From a virus: 37,055 nucleotides of DNA. Below are positions 1-8,466 of the stretch, in pieces. Each line of letters begins with the position of its first letter. Position 1 is the first letter of the stretch. The position numbers and the translations under genes are program-made. The notes beneath the pieces are model-generated. The model had not been told where the DNA came from, made no database searches, and was given only the letters and a program-made list of their open reading frames with translations. The stretch covers positions 1-37,055 of the IMG/VR virus record IMGVR_UViG_3300028392_000016; one strand, written 5' to 3'.

Positions 1-127
1 TTATCGAGCAGGATGAATGTTCCACCTGTAGATGCTGCCGCAAGTTTTGCACTTCCAGTCACTTCTAGCTTTTGACCAGGAAAGTGAGTCCCGATGCCGA
101 CGTTGCCAGAGGAGTCAATGCGAAGGC
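1..127. repeat. Terminal direct repeat, left copy
   Basis: These 127 bases are identical to the last 127 bases of the window (36929-37055). They lie inside the tail-fibre reading frame, which stays open across the junction, so the ends overlap on a circular or terminally redundant molecule of about 36,928 bp. An overlap of exactly 127 is a common assembler k-mer length, so it is more likely an assembly overlap than a true packaged terminal repeat. Confidence 0.95.
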
Positions 128-968
128 GTTCAATACCCCCTGTCTGAAACTGCTGGGTGGCGGAGTTTGTGATTAAATCAACGTATGCGCTTGAAGCATC
201 GTTCAGGGCAGTCCATTGAAACGCCGACCCATTGTTATTCCCTGCAAGATTTACGTTGGTTGTCGGGCGAATCTGGAGTTTCGCGCTAGGCGAACTCGTA
301 CCAATGCCTACGTTGCCTAAGAAACTGGAATTTCCTGATCCAGTCACGTTACCAGTCACGTTACCAGTCACGTTACCAGTCACGTTACCAGTCACGTTAC
401 CAGCAGCGGTCAGGTTGCCCGAAGTGTCCCAAACCGGCGCACCCGTCGAGAGCTTGGAGGGGGTAATACCACCAGCAAGCATTGGATTGGTAATTGATTC
501 TGGTGCAATGCCACCAGAAGATTGAGGCACCCATGCTGGGGAAGCTCCCGCTGACCCTGCTTGAAGAACATAAGGAGCCGGCCCTGTTGCGGCGGAGGTT
601 GGCGGCAAATTATTTGCCGTTGCCTCCTGCACCATGAGAGTGAGCTTATCCAGCGCCTTCTCATGGGTGGAGGCGGGGAAACGATCCCCTGTCGTATAAG
701 AGGTCAACTGCGTCTTTGCCGTGTTTCTGGAAATAACTAAAGTAGAAGTGCTTGGGATTGCGGAAGTTGTTGTGATGCTGCCGGTTGCACCACCACCACC
801 AGAAACGCTGTAATTAGTATCTTTGACTAAGATTGTTGCTACTGTTTCTGTATTTACCGTGACAACTAAATCCGTGGTGTCAAAGAACGGAAAAGTTACA
901 GGATATGCCGCAGAAGTTGAGGCATTTCCAGAGTAGGAAACAGACGAAATGGTCGAAGAGACACTCAT
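1..968 (-). CDS. Tail fibre with T7 gp17-type anchor, N-terminal part (continues at 36928-36484)
   Basis: Starting at the ATG at 968, the frame runs off the left edge and continues without a break at 36928-36484, giving 1413 nt and 470 residues. T7 gp17 is somewhat longer, at 553. Residues 1-110 resemble the T7-type tail-attachment domain: YSGNAS near the start, then PVTFPFFD, a TNYSVSG turn, and DRFPASTHEKALDKL before a helix ending MVQE. Five GNVT repeats follow near residues 190-210, then fibre shaft motifs of the form GNVGIGT and LRIDSSGNVGIG. The gene starts 49 bp after the giant ejection protein ends and has its own promoter-like element at 980-1007. Its product should bind the tail at its N-terminus and the host surface at its C-terminus. 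The anchor assignment is by family pattern and the receptor is unknown. Confidence 0.88.
   Translation of the reverse strand, partial: MSVSSTISSVSYSGNASTSAAYPVTFPFFDTTDLVVTVNTETVATILVKDTNYSVSGGGGATGSITTTSAIPSTSTLVISRNTAKTQLTSYTTGDRFPASTHEKALDKLTLMVQEATANNLPPTSAATGPAPYVLQAGSAGASPAWVPQSSGGIAPESITNPMLAGGITPSKLSTGAPVWDTSGNLTAAGNVTGNVTGNVTGNVTGNVTGSGNSSFLGNVGIGTSSPSAKLQIRPTTNVNLAGNNNGSAFQWTALNDASSAYVDLITNSATQQFQTGGIERLRIDSSGNVGIGTHFPGQKLEVTGSAKLAAASTGGTFILLD
340..399. repeat. Five tandem 12-bp repeats in tail-fibre gene
   Basis: The unit CCAGTCACGTTA occurs five times in perfect tandem. On the minus strand it encodes the tetrapeptide G-N-V-T five times in the fibre shaft. Because the unit is a multiple of three, gain or loss of copies by slipped-strand replication would change shaft length without breaking the frame. 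Confidence 0.95.
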
Positions 969-979
969 TTATCACGCTG

Positions 980-1007
980 ATTTAACATCGGCGTGTAGGG
1001 GCGGCAA
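980..1007 (-). promoter_or_regulatory. Promoter-like element for tail fibre
   Basis: On the minus strand TTGCCG (1007-1002), a 16-nt spacer and TTAAAT (985-980) sit 11 nt before the fibre ATG at 968. The upstream bases ATTCCTC (1014-1008) and the GATG before the -10 box are shared with the element at 19910-19937. The -10 box lies at the centre of an imperfect dyad, ACGCTGAT-TTAAC-ATCGGCGT on the plus strand. Sigma-70-like activity is inferred. Confidence 0.6.
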
Positions 1008-1016
1008 GAGGAATGT

Positions 1017-4000
1017 TTAGTCTAAAATGCCTCTGTTATGCTTAACCGGCTTTGTGCTTTGATCCATGATCCCTGCATTTCTGGCGGCATGGGTTCCCGT
1101 CTTGGCAACATTGCCCATAGCCGAGACGCCTCCAAGGGCTTTAGCAATGCCATATTGACGAGCGAATAGGAACATCATGGCAACAGCATCAATAGCGGCC
1201 TTGCCTGTGGAAATGTAATCCTCTGCCTCGGCTTGCGCTGGCTTTGTAATGACCTTCTTGGCACTACGATAGGCACCCGTGAACTTATCCAAGAGGGGAT
1301 TGCCGGTGGTTAGGAAAGCGTGTTTTCCTGTGATTTTGTCTTTGATTAGCCCAGAGAGACCAGCACCCAACCAGTAAATGCCGTATGTAGGGCCGGCAAC
1401 GGCAGCGGCAAGGTACTCGCTCAAGGAGTTGGCATCTTCCTTCTCTTGCTGTGAGCCTGCGAGGGCTGCGAATCCTTGGAGGATTGCGGCTTCCATTACC
1501 CCGGATAAGACCCATGCCGTTGATAGCTTCCAGGCTTTATCGCCAATGACCTTTGCCTTTTCTCCGACTCCGTTAGCTTCACGCAAGTCACGGGGGGTTG
1601 TCTTAACCTCATGGGCAACGATTCCAAACCGCTGACGCACGGGGCCGGCAAAATTGGCTAGGAAGCGCATAAGGGCGTTACCCGCCTCTCCTGCTGGTCG
1701 ATCAATGCCAAACCCTACAGGGTTGGTCTGGTGAAGGATCTCGTCAGTCTTGGCACGGGCAACCTCATGGGCTTGTGCTTCGGTCAGACCTTCCTTGATT
1801 GCGCTATGGTATGAAGCGTCATAGGCGATTGCAGAGGAGATAGCGTTAGCCTGGTGGACAAACGCTGGAATCCAAGAATGCCCAACCTCTCCAATAGCCT
1901 GACCAGCAAGGATAGCATTGCGGATAGGCGCCGGCTTGGAGCCTGCCTTGACTGCCTCTCTGTCATTGTTGCTATGGGATGCCTCAAGGAATCGTAGCAC
2001 CTCACGGGAATTGATCATGCCATCCTTGCCCCATATCGGCTTGATAGCCTGACCCGTAAGCACCCTTGTCAGAGACCCCACAAACTCGTCAGGTGCCAAC
2101 ATCATAGATGATGACATGGATGGGATAAGGTGTTTCAGCGTGACCTTTGCATTGTAGCCAAGAACGCTTGTTCCAAGGTAGTTGGCAGCTTCACGGGCAA
2201 TCTCACCATTCATGCCAAGCAATTCGCCGGCGCTGGCTTTCTCCTTGCCAATGAATCCAGAGATTTCCTTGAGGGTATCACGATAGGAAGCCTTCTTTGC
2301 CTGTGCCGCCCGGAGGACATCGGCGTTTCCAAGGATAGCCCTCATGTCTCGGTTTAGGTCAACATGTGTCAGCCAGTAGTTCACCTGACGCATATGCGCT
2401 TGATAGACCACCCAGGCATTCTCATCTCGGATTTTGGCGGCATGGTTCTGACGGGAGATACCAAAGCTAGGCGTCATGCTGGCACCGCCTCCATGCTCTC
2501 CATCTAGATCCTTTGCTTTGTCCTGCGACTTGGAAGTATCCCAAACCAAAGTTGCGTAGTTCTTAACTCTAGGCATATCCACCCCAAAGACCTCTTTGAA
2601 CTTGGCGTTGATCTCGTCGTAGTTGTCATAGGCTTTCTTGAGGTAGTCGTAATAGGCGCGGCCTGCTGCCGTCTTGTTGACAAAGGCTTCCAACTTGTCG
2701 GCTACCTCTTGGGTCATGCCGCTATACTCAAGGGATGGACGGGCATCTGCCTGACGCCATGAAAGAAGACGCTGAATAGCCTCCATCTCGGAAAGGTGCA
2801 GTTTGACCTTTTCCCCGGAATCTGGAACTTGCTCCCTGACTTCAAGATATTTGACCCGGCTGGTGGACTTGAGACCGGCAAGCGTCCTTGCCATGTAATC
2901 CAAATCGGCGCTGGAGCCTTTCCAGGTAGAGGGGTTCTGGACATATCCCTCTGCCGTGATTCGCTCAATCTTGTTCTTTTGGAACTTGCGGTTTTCCTCA
3001 ACCTCGATGCCGGTGTCTTTGCGCCCCGATAGCTTGGAAAGCGCCATCTGGAGTTTTGTGCGATTGACAACGCTATCCTTGGTATCGGCTCCAAAGATTG
3101 CCTGCAAAAGACTACGGGTGTCTCTGATATCGGTAGCATGGTTGCGGTCATGCTCTGCATTTGCAGAGTCATAGATTCTGCGCTTCCAATATGCCGCTTG
3201 CTCCTGACCTAGAATATGGTCAAGCAACTGCGCCCTGGTGAAGTGCGTGTCTAGGTAGGCGTCAATACCAGCAAGGATACCGGCATCCTTTTCCTTGGAC
3301 TGATTGATCTCTGGGGTGGTCGCTTCCTTGCCATTGATAGCCTCAATAGCTTTTTGCTGCTCGGATTTGACCCAATCACGCCTTGCAACAAGTTGCTGGT
3401 TCCAATCGTAGCGCCCCTCTCGGATGATCCCCTGTAGTGACTCTAGCGCCAGCGCCGATTGCTCGGCATTCATGTCAGGGTTATCTTGCCCCTTCAGCTT
3501 ACCTCTGGAATCCCAAGGCGAGAAGTTGCCGTGAATCTGGGCAAGAAGGATTTCATTGAAAAGCTCCTGCCGACGGGTGATGGAATCCTCGGAGCTTAAT
3601 GGGGAGTCACCAGAGTCAATGGTGTCCATTTCAGCCTGACGGGTCTTGATGTAGTTAGAGACCTCGGCTGCGGTCATATGCCAGAGTGAACCTACCTCAT
3701 TGACAATGGCATGACCTTCAGCGCCTAGCTTGCCCTTGGGGCCTGTGCCTCGCTCGTTCTTGGGTTGCGCGGCATCGTATAGACGATAGGCACGGTCTAC
3801 ATATTCGGCTCGGAGTTGGTGGTCGATCAGGTCACTTGCTTTCTGGATAGTCTTGATCAGGAAATCAGCCTTTGCCTTGTCACTACCCAAAGAGGCGTAC
3901 TTGGTGTAGATATTGCCACCCTCGCCGGTGCCAGGGTTACGCCAGTTACGAGTGAGGGATGCCCTGACTTCAGCGGGTAGGGCGGACATGATAGCGTTAA

Positions 4001-7000
4001 GCTCAACAAGGTTGCTTTCCATGTCCTTGCGAATGACCTCGGAGCTACTGGCTTTGCCTTCAGCGAAAGCCTCCATGACTTTATCTTGCCGTGCCGTGAT
4101 AGCCTCAAACCGTTTGGCGGCATTTTCAAAGATCCTCGTCCTAGCAGTAGGGGAGGAGGCAATGCGCTTTTCTAGCTCTTGTTGGACTCGTTCCTGATCT
4201 GCACGGGTTGAAATTGAAAACCTTATGTCGTTGCTCTCTGGGTTAAACCTCTGCAAAAGCGGGATTACATTGCCGGCATCGTTGCGGGTGATTGGGTCTG
4301 CTGATTTGATTTGGGAGGCATCCTTGACCACATAAACCGTGCTGCGGGTCTTATCTGAATGATCCACGGCATCCATGACATTCTTGACAATTAAACCATC
4401 ATGCCCCATCTCAAACGCCTTGAGCGCCGCATCGGAAACACTCACGGCATCTTTTGGGAGATTGCCAAAGACGGTTTGCTTCCATTCTATGCCGGGGAAA
4501 CGGATGTTATTGTAGCGCGACCCCATTGCATCAATCTCAAGAGGATTCTCCATCTTGAGGTGGGTATTGATGACCTTGCCTGTGGGCGATTCAGATAACC
4601 AAAGACCTCTCTTGTAGGTGTAGCCCTTGGCAACAAACTCCTTGTTCGTGAAGAAAAACCCTTTGCCGTTGTCTTCAAACTTCTGGAAGTCTCCGTTGGG
4701 AGTGCCGTGGTATGCGCGGAGGGGATACCCCGCCTCCTTTGCAGCCTCGTCAACTAGACGCTGCTGCTCTGCCTCGTCGCCGCTTTTGACTGCCGCATCG
4801 TATGCCTCGTCACGGGCGCGGATGGAGAAGGAGGTGTTGACATCTTGACCAGATTGCCCAAGATTGTCTTGTGAGCCTTGGGAAGAGAGCTGTGTCACCT
4901 TCCCACCTTTAGGGCCAGAGGTGTCTATCGTCTCTCTGGCAGACTCACCTTCTTCTCCATAAGCAGTCAACAGCCAATGTGCTTTATTTCCAAAGAATCC
5001 TTTTCTTACTGCATATTTAATACCATTCAGCTCTAGCTGAATCGTGTTTTCGTTCCTGTCGGTAATAATGGAATCTTGAAATTGTTTTTCAATCGCGGAA
5101 ATCGCTTCTGGGTGCCATTTGACAATTTTTGATAACCCGTATGATTTAGATTTAGAATCAAAGGTTTCTCCCCAAACAAGGTCAACTGGGCCTATTTGGG
5201 GATGGTTTAATGCACCTGGGACATATCCAGTTTTATCTTGAATAAGGCGCTCAATAGCTTCTTTAGGTTTTCCTGCAAGTTCTGGATGAGCCGGCCCTAG
5301 TATCCTTTCTGCATCCTTTTTAGAACGAATAGAAAACAATGTTCCTTGTTCTAATGGTTTTGGCTCACCCACTTTCTCTCCCATCATTTCAACTTTAGCC
5401 TTTGCCTCTGCCGGCGCAAGGCGCTCGGTGATAGGTAAGCCAATGCCCTCGGCTAGATGCTGCTCGAAATTGGCGTCAATCTTGCCTTCCTTGATTCCGT
5501 TGTGCAGTACCTTGGCGCGGGAAAGGATGTTGTTGAAGTATCGCACCATTGCCTTGAAGTAACCTTTCAATGCGCTAGGCGCGGCCTCACGATTGGCAAA
5601 GTGACCGGCGGCATACTCCTCACCAATGGAGGTGACTGCTTCGATGATCTCCTGACGAGTAGGTGTCTCGCTGGAAAGGTACTTGTGGCCCGTGGCCTCT
5701 TCGGTCTGCTTAATCCATTTGGTCATCTGCTCATCAGAGACCTTTCCGCTATCCAATGCGCGGGTCGTGGTGGCGTCTAGCCTCTCATGGATTGCGGTGC
5801 GGGGATTGGAGTTCAGCACTCGGATGACATCTTGGTACTGGTCGCCCTTGGTCATGCCGTCCACAACAACATCAGAAAGAGCCGTGTCCTCATGGATGCC
5901 GGCAATCCTCATGCGTTCTTTCAACTGCTCAAGCGGGATACCCTGCTCAAGCATATCTTGGAAAGTGACTTTTTCCTTATCCGGGGTCAGCTTGGTCTCG
6001 TAGGTGCGTCCCTCTACTCCTTGCTCCTTATCGGCCTGCTCAAAGTAGCGGATGGTTTCATGCAAGGTCTTGAGTTGCCCCTCGTCATGGGCTTTATACG
6101 CCATTGCCAAGGCTTGCATGGCGGCATCCTGATCCTTGGTTCGGTAGACCTCTTGCATCCCACCATTCCCGTCTGGGGCCATGATGACATGGGTGCCGTC
6201 ATCAGTCGCAGTCAAGGTGGGCGTCTCATGGCTTTCAGCGGCATCTTTGGTCGCCTGACCGTCCTTTCGAGCTTGGGAAATCCCACTAGCAATGTTATCT
6301 GGGGTGCGCTTGCCGGCTTCCTCTGCAATGACGCCCTGCACCTCGTTCAGAGGGGCAGACTGAATCTTGCTAATCTGCTCGTCGCTGAATCCGTATTTCT
6401 TCAGCGTCTTGGTATCTCCGACCACTTTGGCTAGGGCGGCAACCTGATCTGTATCGTGGTAGGTCTTGCCGGCTCCGATAGCAGACAGGAACATCATTGA
6501 ACCAAGCAATTCTGGTTGTGACTTCCACAACTCAATCAACTGTTCTTTGACTGATGCACCAGGGTTGAAATCCTTGTCAATAGCCTGCGAAATGGCGTCA
6601 CCGGCAATCTGGGATAGGCTAGAAAGATCCATTCCAGCAGTTCCAATGGCGACATGGGCAGCGTAATTTGCGGCAGTACCTTCAGCGGCAAACTGCGCTA
6701 GGGTACGCTCCACGGCAGGAAAGATTCCCGATACTCCAGGTAGAGAAATAGACATCAGCGCCGACATGGGGGCGGCATATGCTTCTGCCATTAAGGTAGC
6801 CTTACCAATGCTCATTTCGGGGTTATTGGCTAGGATTCGCTGCTGCTGGTCAGCAACCGTGCTTCCGTACATCAAGCCAACTCCGACAATAGGATCGGCG
6901 GCAAATGCGGCAATGTACGGGGTGGCATTTAGCGCCGAGGAAATGCTCTTGTTGATAATCCCAGGGAGACCATACCCAAGGGGAAGGTCGTTCATGCTTT

Positions 7001-8108
7001 GGGACGCCTGACGCAATTCGGCGGCAATGGAAAGGTTCTTAATGTTTTGTTGACCAACCTCAATCCCTTGCGTGTCGGGGGTGGATGGCAATCCATTAAG
7101 CTCGTTAATCTCGCCCTGCGCCCCGCCATGCTCTGCATCCTTGACTTGTGCGGCAGTATAGACCCGCTGCGCTGCTGTGCTTATAGATGCCGACATATTG
7201 CCGGTAGACCGCAATAGGCTTTGCCCCATATTCCATAGGGGGTTGTTTATAGAGGCAGTAGGATCTAGCGTCTGGGCATAGGTGTTAGCCAATGCGTAGA
7301 CATTCTTGCGTTGCTCGTCAGAGTACCCGGATAGCTTATCAATAAGACCCGTGGCGCTTTCTGCAACAGGGCGGGTGATTTCGTTCCCTTTGTGGAATGT
7401 GTCCACAATCTCCTTGGCAAGCGCGCCCTCCGGGGTGTTCATCTGCTGCTGGATAGGCAGATAAACCTGATTGAAAATCTGCAATTGCTGTGCCTCTGGG
7501 ATTCCCTTTAGGCCGGCATACTCGTTCTGTTGCCATTCGCTGAAAGCAGAGAGGGGGTTGCGTCCCATGCCCTGATCGGCAAACGAGACAGCATCTTGGA
7601 CTGCTTTGGTCTGAAGGTTGGTAACTGCCTGCTTCCTAGCGTCCTCTTGTTCAAAGTGAGCCTGTAGCTTGGCTCGAAAGTCGGAATCACTCTTGGTCGG
7701 TTGCCATCCCATCTGCGCGGCAAAGCCTTTCTTAAATCGGTCATACCCTTCAGATACCTCGTCAATCGGTGCGCCGGTCAGGAAAGAAAGCGCCCTCATA
7801 TTGACTGCCATATCCCTAAATGCTTGGGGATCAGCGTAAGAATTGGATTTCTTTACCGTGTCATTTGCCATCCCACCCAGGTTGGTAGGGTCTTTCAGCA
7901 TGGAAGAAACTAGACCTCGCTCCTGCTGGTATGCCTTGGTCTGGGAAAGATCCTCACCAAAGACCCGTGTATCTGTAGCCTGGTTGATTTCTTGGGGTAG
8001 GGGAGACCTAGAAAGGTCTTCAAACTTGTTGACTGCCTGCTGCGTTTGCAACTGGTCAAGGGTATCAACAGAGGTAGGTTGAGTGCTAAAAGGGTCGTTT
8101 TCGGCCAT
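1017..8108 (-). CDS. Giant polyvalent ejection protein (T7 gp16 position) with nuclease-like and ART-like cassettes
   Basis: This 2363-residue protein occupies the place of T7 gp16 (1318 residues), after the gp14- and gp15-like genes, so it is probably packed in the capsid and ejected into the host. No lytic transglycosylase motif is visible. Residues 1-350 are helical and Gln-rich; about 375-510 hold Ala/Gly-rich hydrophobic stretches that may enter membranes. Near 775 is a HERLD sequence that lacks the second His of an HExxH zinc site. Residues 928-1093 resemble the phage Barnase/EndoU/ColicinE5/RelE-like nucleases (LAGKPKEAIERLI, GPVDLVWGE, KIVKWHPEAI, HWLLTAYG). Residues 1097-1296 resemble ADP-ribosyltransferases of polyvalent proteins (AYHGTPNGDF, GFFFTN, AKGYTYKRG, GHDGLIVKN). 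F-S-I occurs at 925, 1094 and 1297, bounding both cassettes. The last 900 residues are helical with a hydrophobic C-terminus, like large polyvalent-associated domains. The ATG at 8108 has no ribosome site but follows a promoter-like box closely. Domain calls are from pattern recall. Confidence 0.85.
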   Translation of the reverse strand: MAENDPFSTQPTSVDTLDQLQTQQAVNKFEDLSRSPLPQEINQATDTRVFGEDLSQTKAYQQERGLVSSMLKDPTNLGGMANDTVKKSNSYADPQAFRDMAVNMRALSFLTGAPIDEVSEGYDRFKKGFAAQMGWQPTKSDSDFRAKLQAHFEQEDARKQAVTNLQTKAVQDAVSFADQGMGRNPLSAFSEWQQNEYAGLKGIPEAQQLQIFNQVYLPIQQQMNTPEGALAKEIVDTFHKGNEITRPVAESATGLIDKLSGYSDEQRKNVYALANTYAQTLDPTASINNPLWNMGQSLLRSTGNMSASISTAAQRVYTAAQVKDAEHGGAQGEINELNGLPSTPDTQGIEVGQQNIKNLSIAAELRQASQSMNDLPLGYGLPGIINKSISSALNATPYIAAFAADPIVGVGLMYGSTVADQQQRILANNPEMSIGKATLMAEAYAAPMSALMSISLPGVSGIFPAVERTLAQFAAEGTAANYAAHVAIGTAGMDLSSLSQIAGDAISQAIDKDFNPGASVKEQLIELWKSQPELLGSMMFLSAIGAGKTYHDTDQVAALAKVVGDTKTLKKYGFSDEQISKIQSAPLNEVQGVIAEEAGKRTPDNIASGISQARKDGQATKDAAESHETPTLTATDDGTHVIMAPDGNGGMQEVYRTKDQDAAMQALAMAYKAHDEGQLKTLHETIRYFEQADKEQGVEGRTYETKLTPDKEKVTFQDMLEQGIPLEQLKERMRIAGIHEDTALSDVVVDGMTKGDQYQDVIRVLNSNPRTAIHERLDATTTRALDSGKVSDEQMTKWIKQTEEATGHKYLSSETPTRQEIIEAVTSIGEEYAAGHFANREAAPSALKGYFKAMVRYFNNILSRAKVLHNGIKEGKIDANFEQHLAEGIGLPITERLAPAEAKAKVEMMGEKVGEPKPLEQGTLFSIRSKKDAERILGPAHPELAGKPKEAIERLIQDKTGYVPGALNHPQIGPVDLVWGETFDSKSKSYGLSKIVKWHPEAISAIEKQFQDSIITDRNENTIQLELNGIKYAVRKGFFGNKAHWLLTAYGEEGESARETIDTSGPKGGKVTQLSSQGSQDNLGQSGQDVNTSFSIRARDEAYDAAVKSGDEAEQQRLVDEAAKEAGYPLRAYHGTPNGDFQKFEDNGKGFFFTNKEFVAKGYTYKRGLWLSESPTGKVINTHLKMENPLEIDAMGSRYNNIRFPGIEWKQTVFGNLPKDAVSVSDAALKAFEMGHDGLIVKNVMDAVDHSDKTRSTVYVVKDASQIKSADPITRNDAGNVIPLLQRFNPESNDIRFSISTRADQERVQQELEKRIASSPTARTRIFENAAKRFEAITARQDKVMEAFAEGKASSSEVIRKDMESNLVELNAIMSALPAEVRASLTRNWRNPGTGEGGNIYTKYASLGSDKAKADFLIKTIQKASDLIDHQLRAEYVDRAYRLYDAAQPKNERGTGPKGKLGAEGHAIVNEVGSLWHMTAAEVSNYIKTRQAEMDTIDSGDSPLSSEDSITRRQELFNEILLAQIHGNFSPWDSRGKLKGQDNPDMNAEQSALALESLQGIIREGRYDWNQQLVARRDWVKSEQQKAIEAINGKEATTPEINQSKEKDAGILAGIDAYLDTHFTRAQLLDHILGQEQAAYWKRRIYDSANAEHDRNHATDIRDTRSLLQAIFGADTKDSVVNRTKLQMALSKLSGRKDTGIEVEENRKFQKNKIERITAEGYVQNPSTWKGSSADLDYMARTLAGLKSTSRVKYLEVREQVPDSGEKVKLHLSEMEAIQRLLSWRQADARPSLEYSGMTQEVADKLEAFVNKTAAGRAYYDYLKKAYDNYDEINAKFKEVFGVDMPRVKNYATLVWDTSKSQDKAKDLDGEHGGGASMTPSFGISRQNHAAKIRDENAWVVYQAHMRQVNYWLTHVDLNRDMRAILGNADVLRAAQAKKASYRDTLKEISGFIGKEKASAGELLGMNGEIAREAANYLGTSVLGYNAKVTLKHLIPSMSSSMMLAPDEFVGSLTRVLTGQAIKPIWGKDGMINSREVLRFLEASHSNNDREAVKAGSKPAPIRNAILAGQAIGEVGHSWIPAFVHQANAISSAIAYDASYHSAIKEGLTEAQAHEVARAKTDEILHQTNPVGFGIDRPAGEAGNALMRFLANFAGPVRQRFGIVAHEVKTTPRDLREANGVGEKAKVIGDKAWKLSTAWVLSGVMEAAILQGFAALAGSQQEKEDANSLSEYLAAAVAGPTYGIYWLGAGLSGLIKDKITGKHAFLTTGNPLLDKFTGAYRSAKKVITKPAQAEAEDYISTGKAAIDAVAMMFLFARQYGIAKALGGVSAMGNVAKTGTHAARNAGIMDQSTKPVKHNRGILD

Positions 8109-8118
8109 GAGTTATGCA

Positions 8119-8147
8119 CAATTACTCTGATGTTAGTTTAGTGGCAA
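8119..8147 (-). promoter_or_regulatory. Promoter-like element for giant ejection protein
   Basis: Minus strand TTGCCA (8147-8142), 17 nt, TAATTG (8124-8119), then 10 nt to the ATG at 8108. The preceding bases ATTCCGC match the ATTCCTC upstream of the elements at 980-1007 and 19910-19937. CTAACATCAG within the spacer recurs in the element at 22594-22623. No Shine-Dalgarno lies between the box and the ATG, so a nearly leaderless transcript is inferred. Confidence 0.5.
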
Positions 8148-8193
8148 GCGGAATCCCTTGACGCTATGCCGTTAGCGGAGCGATGTTTAACAC

Positions 8194-8466
8194 ATGAAGA
8201 CCATGCCGATTCTCATTGCGATGCTGCTGGCAGGGAGTGCGTTTGCTTTGGCTCCTGATGATCCAGCATACAAAGAACTGGATGCGGCATGGAAAGAAAC
8301 CGTTAGGACAAGGCCAGTTGAGCAAACTACTCAGCCTTCAACAACTACGATTCTTCCAACTTGCGGAGATCAATATAGCGCAATCACAACCTACGCTGAT
8401 GGTCATAAACAGATTAGCGACATCTTGCCAATGTCCGGTGGACAAGTAGGAATTATATCCCACTAA
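8194..8466 (+). CDS. Small secreted protein, only plus-strand gene
   Basis: The 90-residue product begins with a clear signal peptide: MK, a hydrophobic core (PILIAMLLAGSAFA) and probable cleavage after SAFA or FALA. A short polar mature domain with one Cys near residue 57 follows. I recognise no family. The gene runs against every other gene: it diverges from the giant ejection gene (start 8108) and its stop overlaps the end of the gp15-like gene by 4 bp. TTGACG at 8158-8163 could be a -35 box but no good -10 box is placed, and the ribosome site is weak (GGAG at 8177-8180, 13 nt away). An independently expressed cargo gene acting in the host envelope is plausible but unproven. Confidence 0.55.
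   Translation: MKTMPILIAMLLAGSAFALAPDDPAYKELDAAWKETVRTRPVEQTTQPSTTTILPTCGDQYSAITTYADGHKQISDILPMSGGQVGIISH

Noticed and set aside
232-525. Plus-strand 97-codon frame with VTLP repeats
   Set aside because: It is the complement of the GNVT repeats in the tail-fibre gene.
5780-5800. Active HExxH metallopeptidase in the giant protein
   Set aside because: The sequence reads HERLD, without the second histidine, so no working zinc site is supported.
5787-6434. Plus-strand 215-codon frame antisense to the giant gene
   Set aside because: No motif, no ribosome site, and one of many shadows over this gene.
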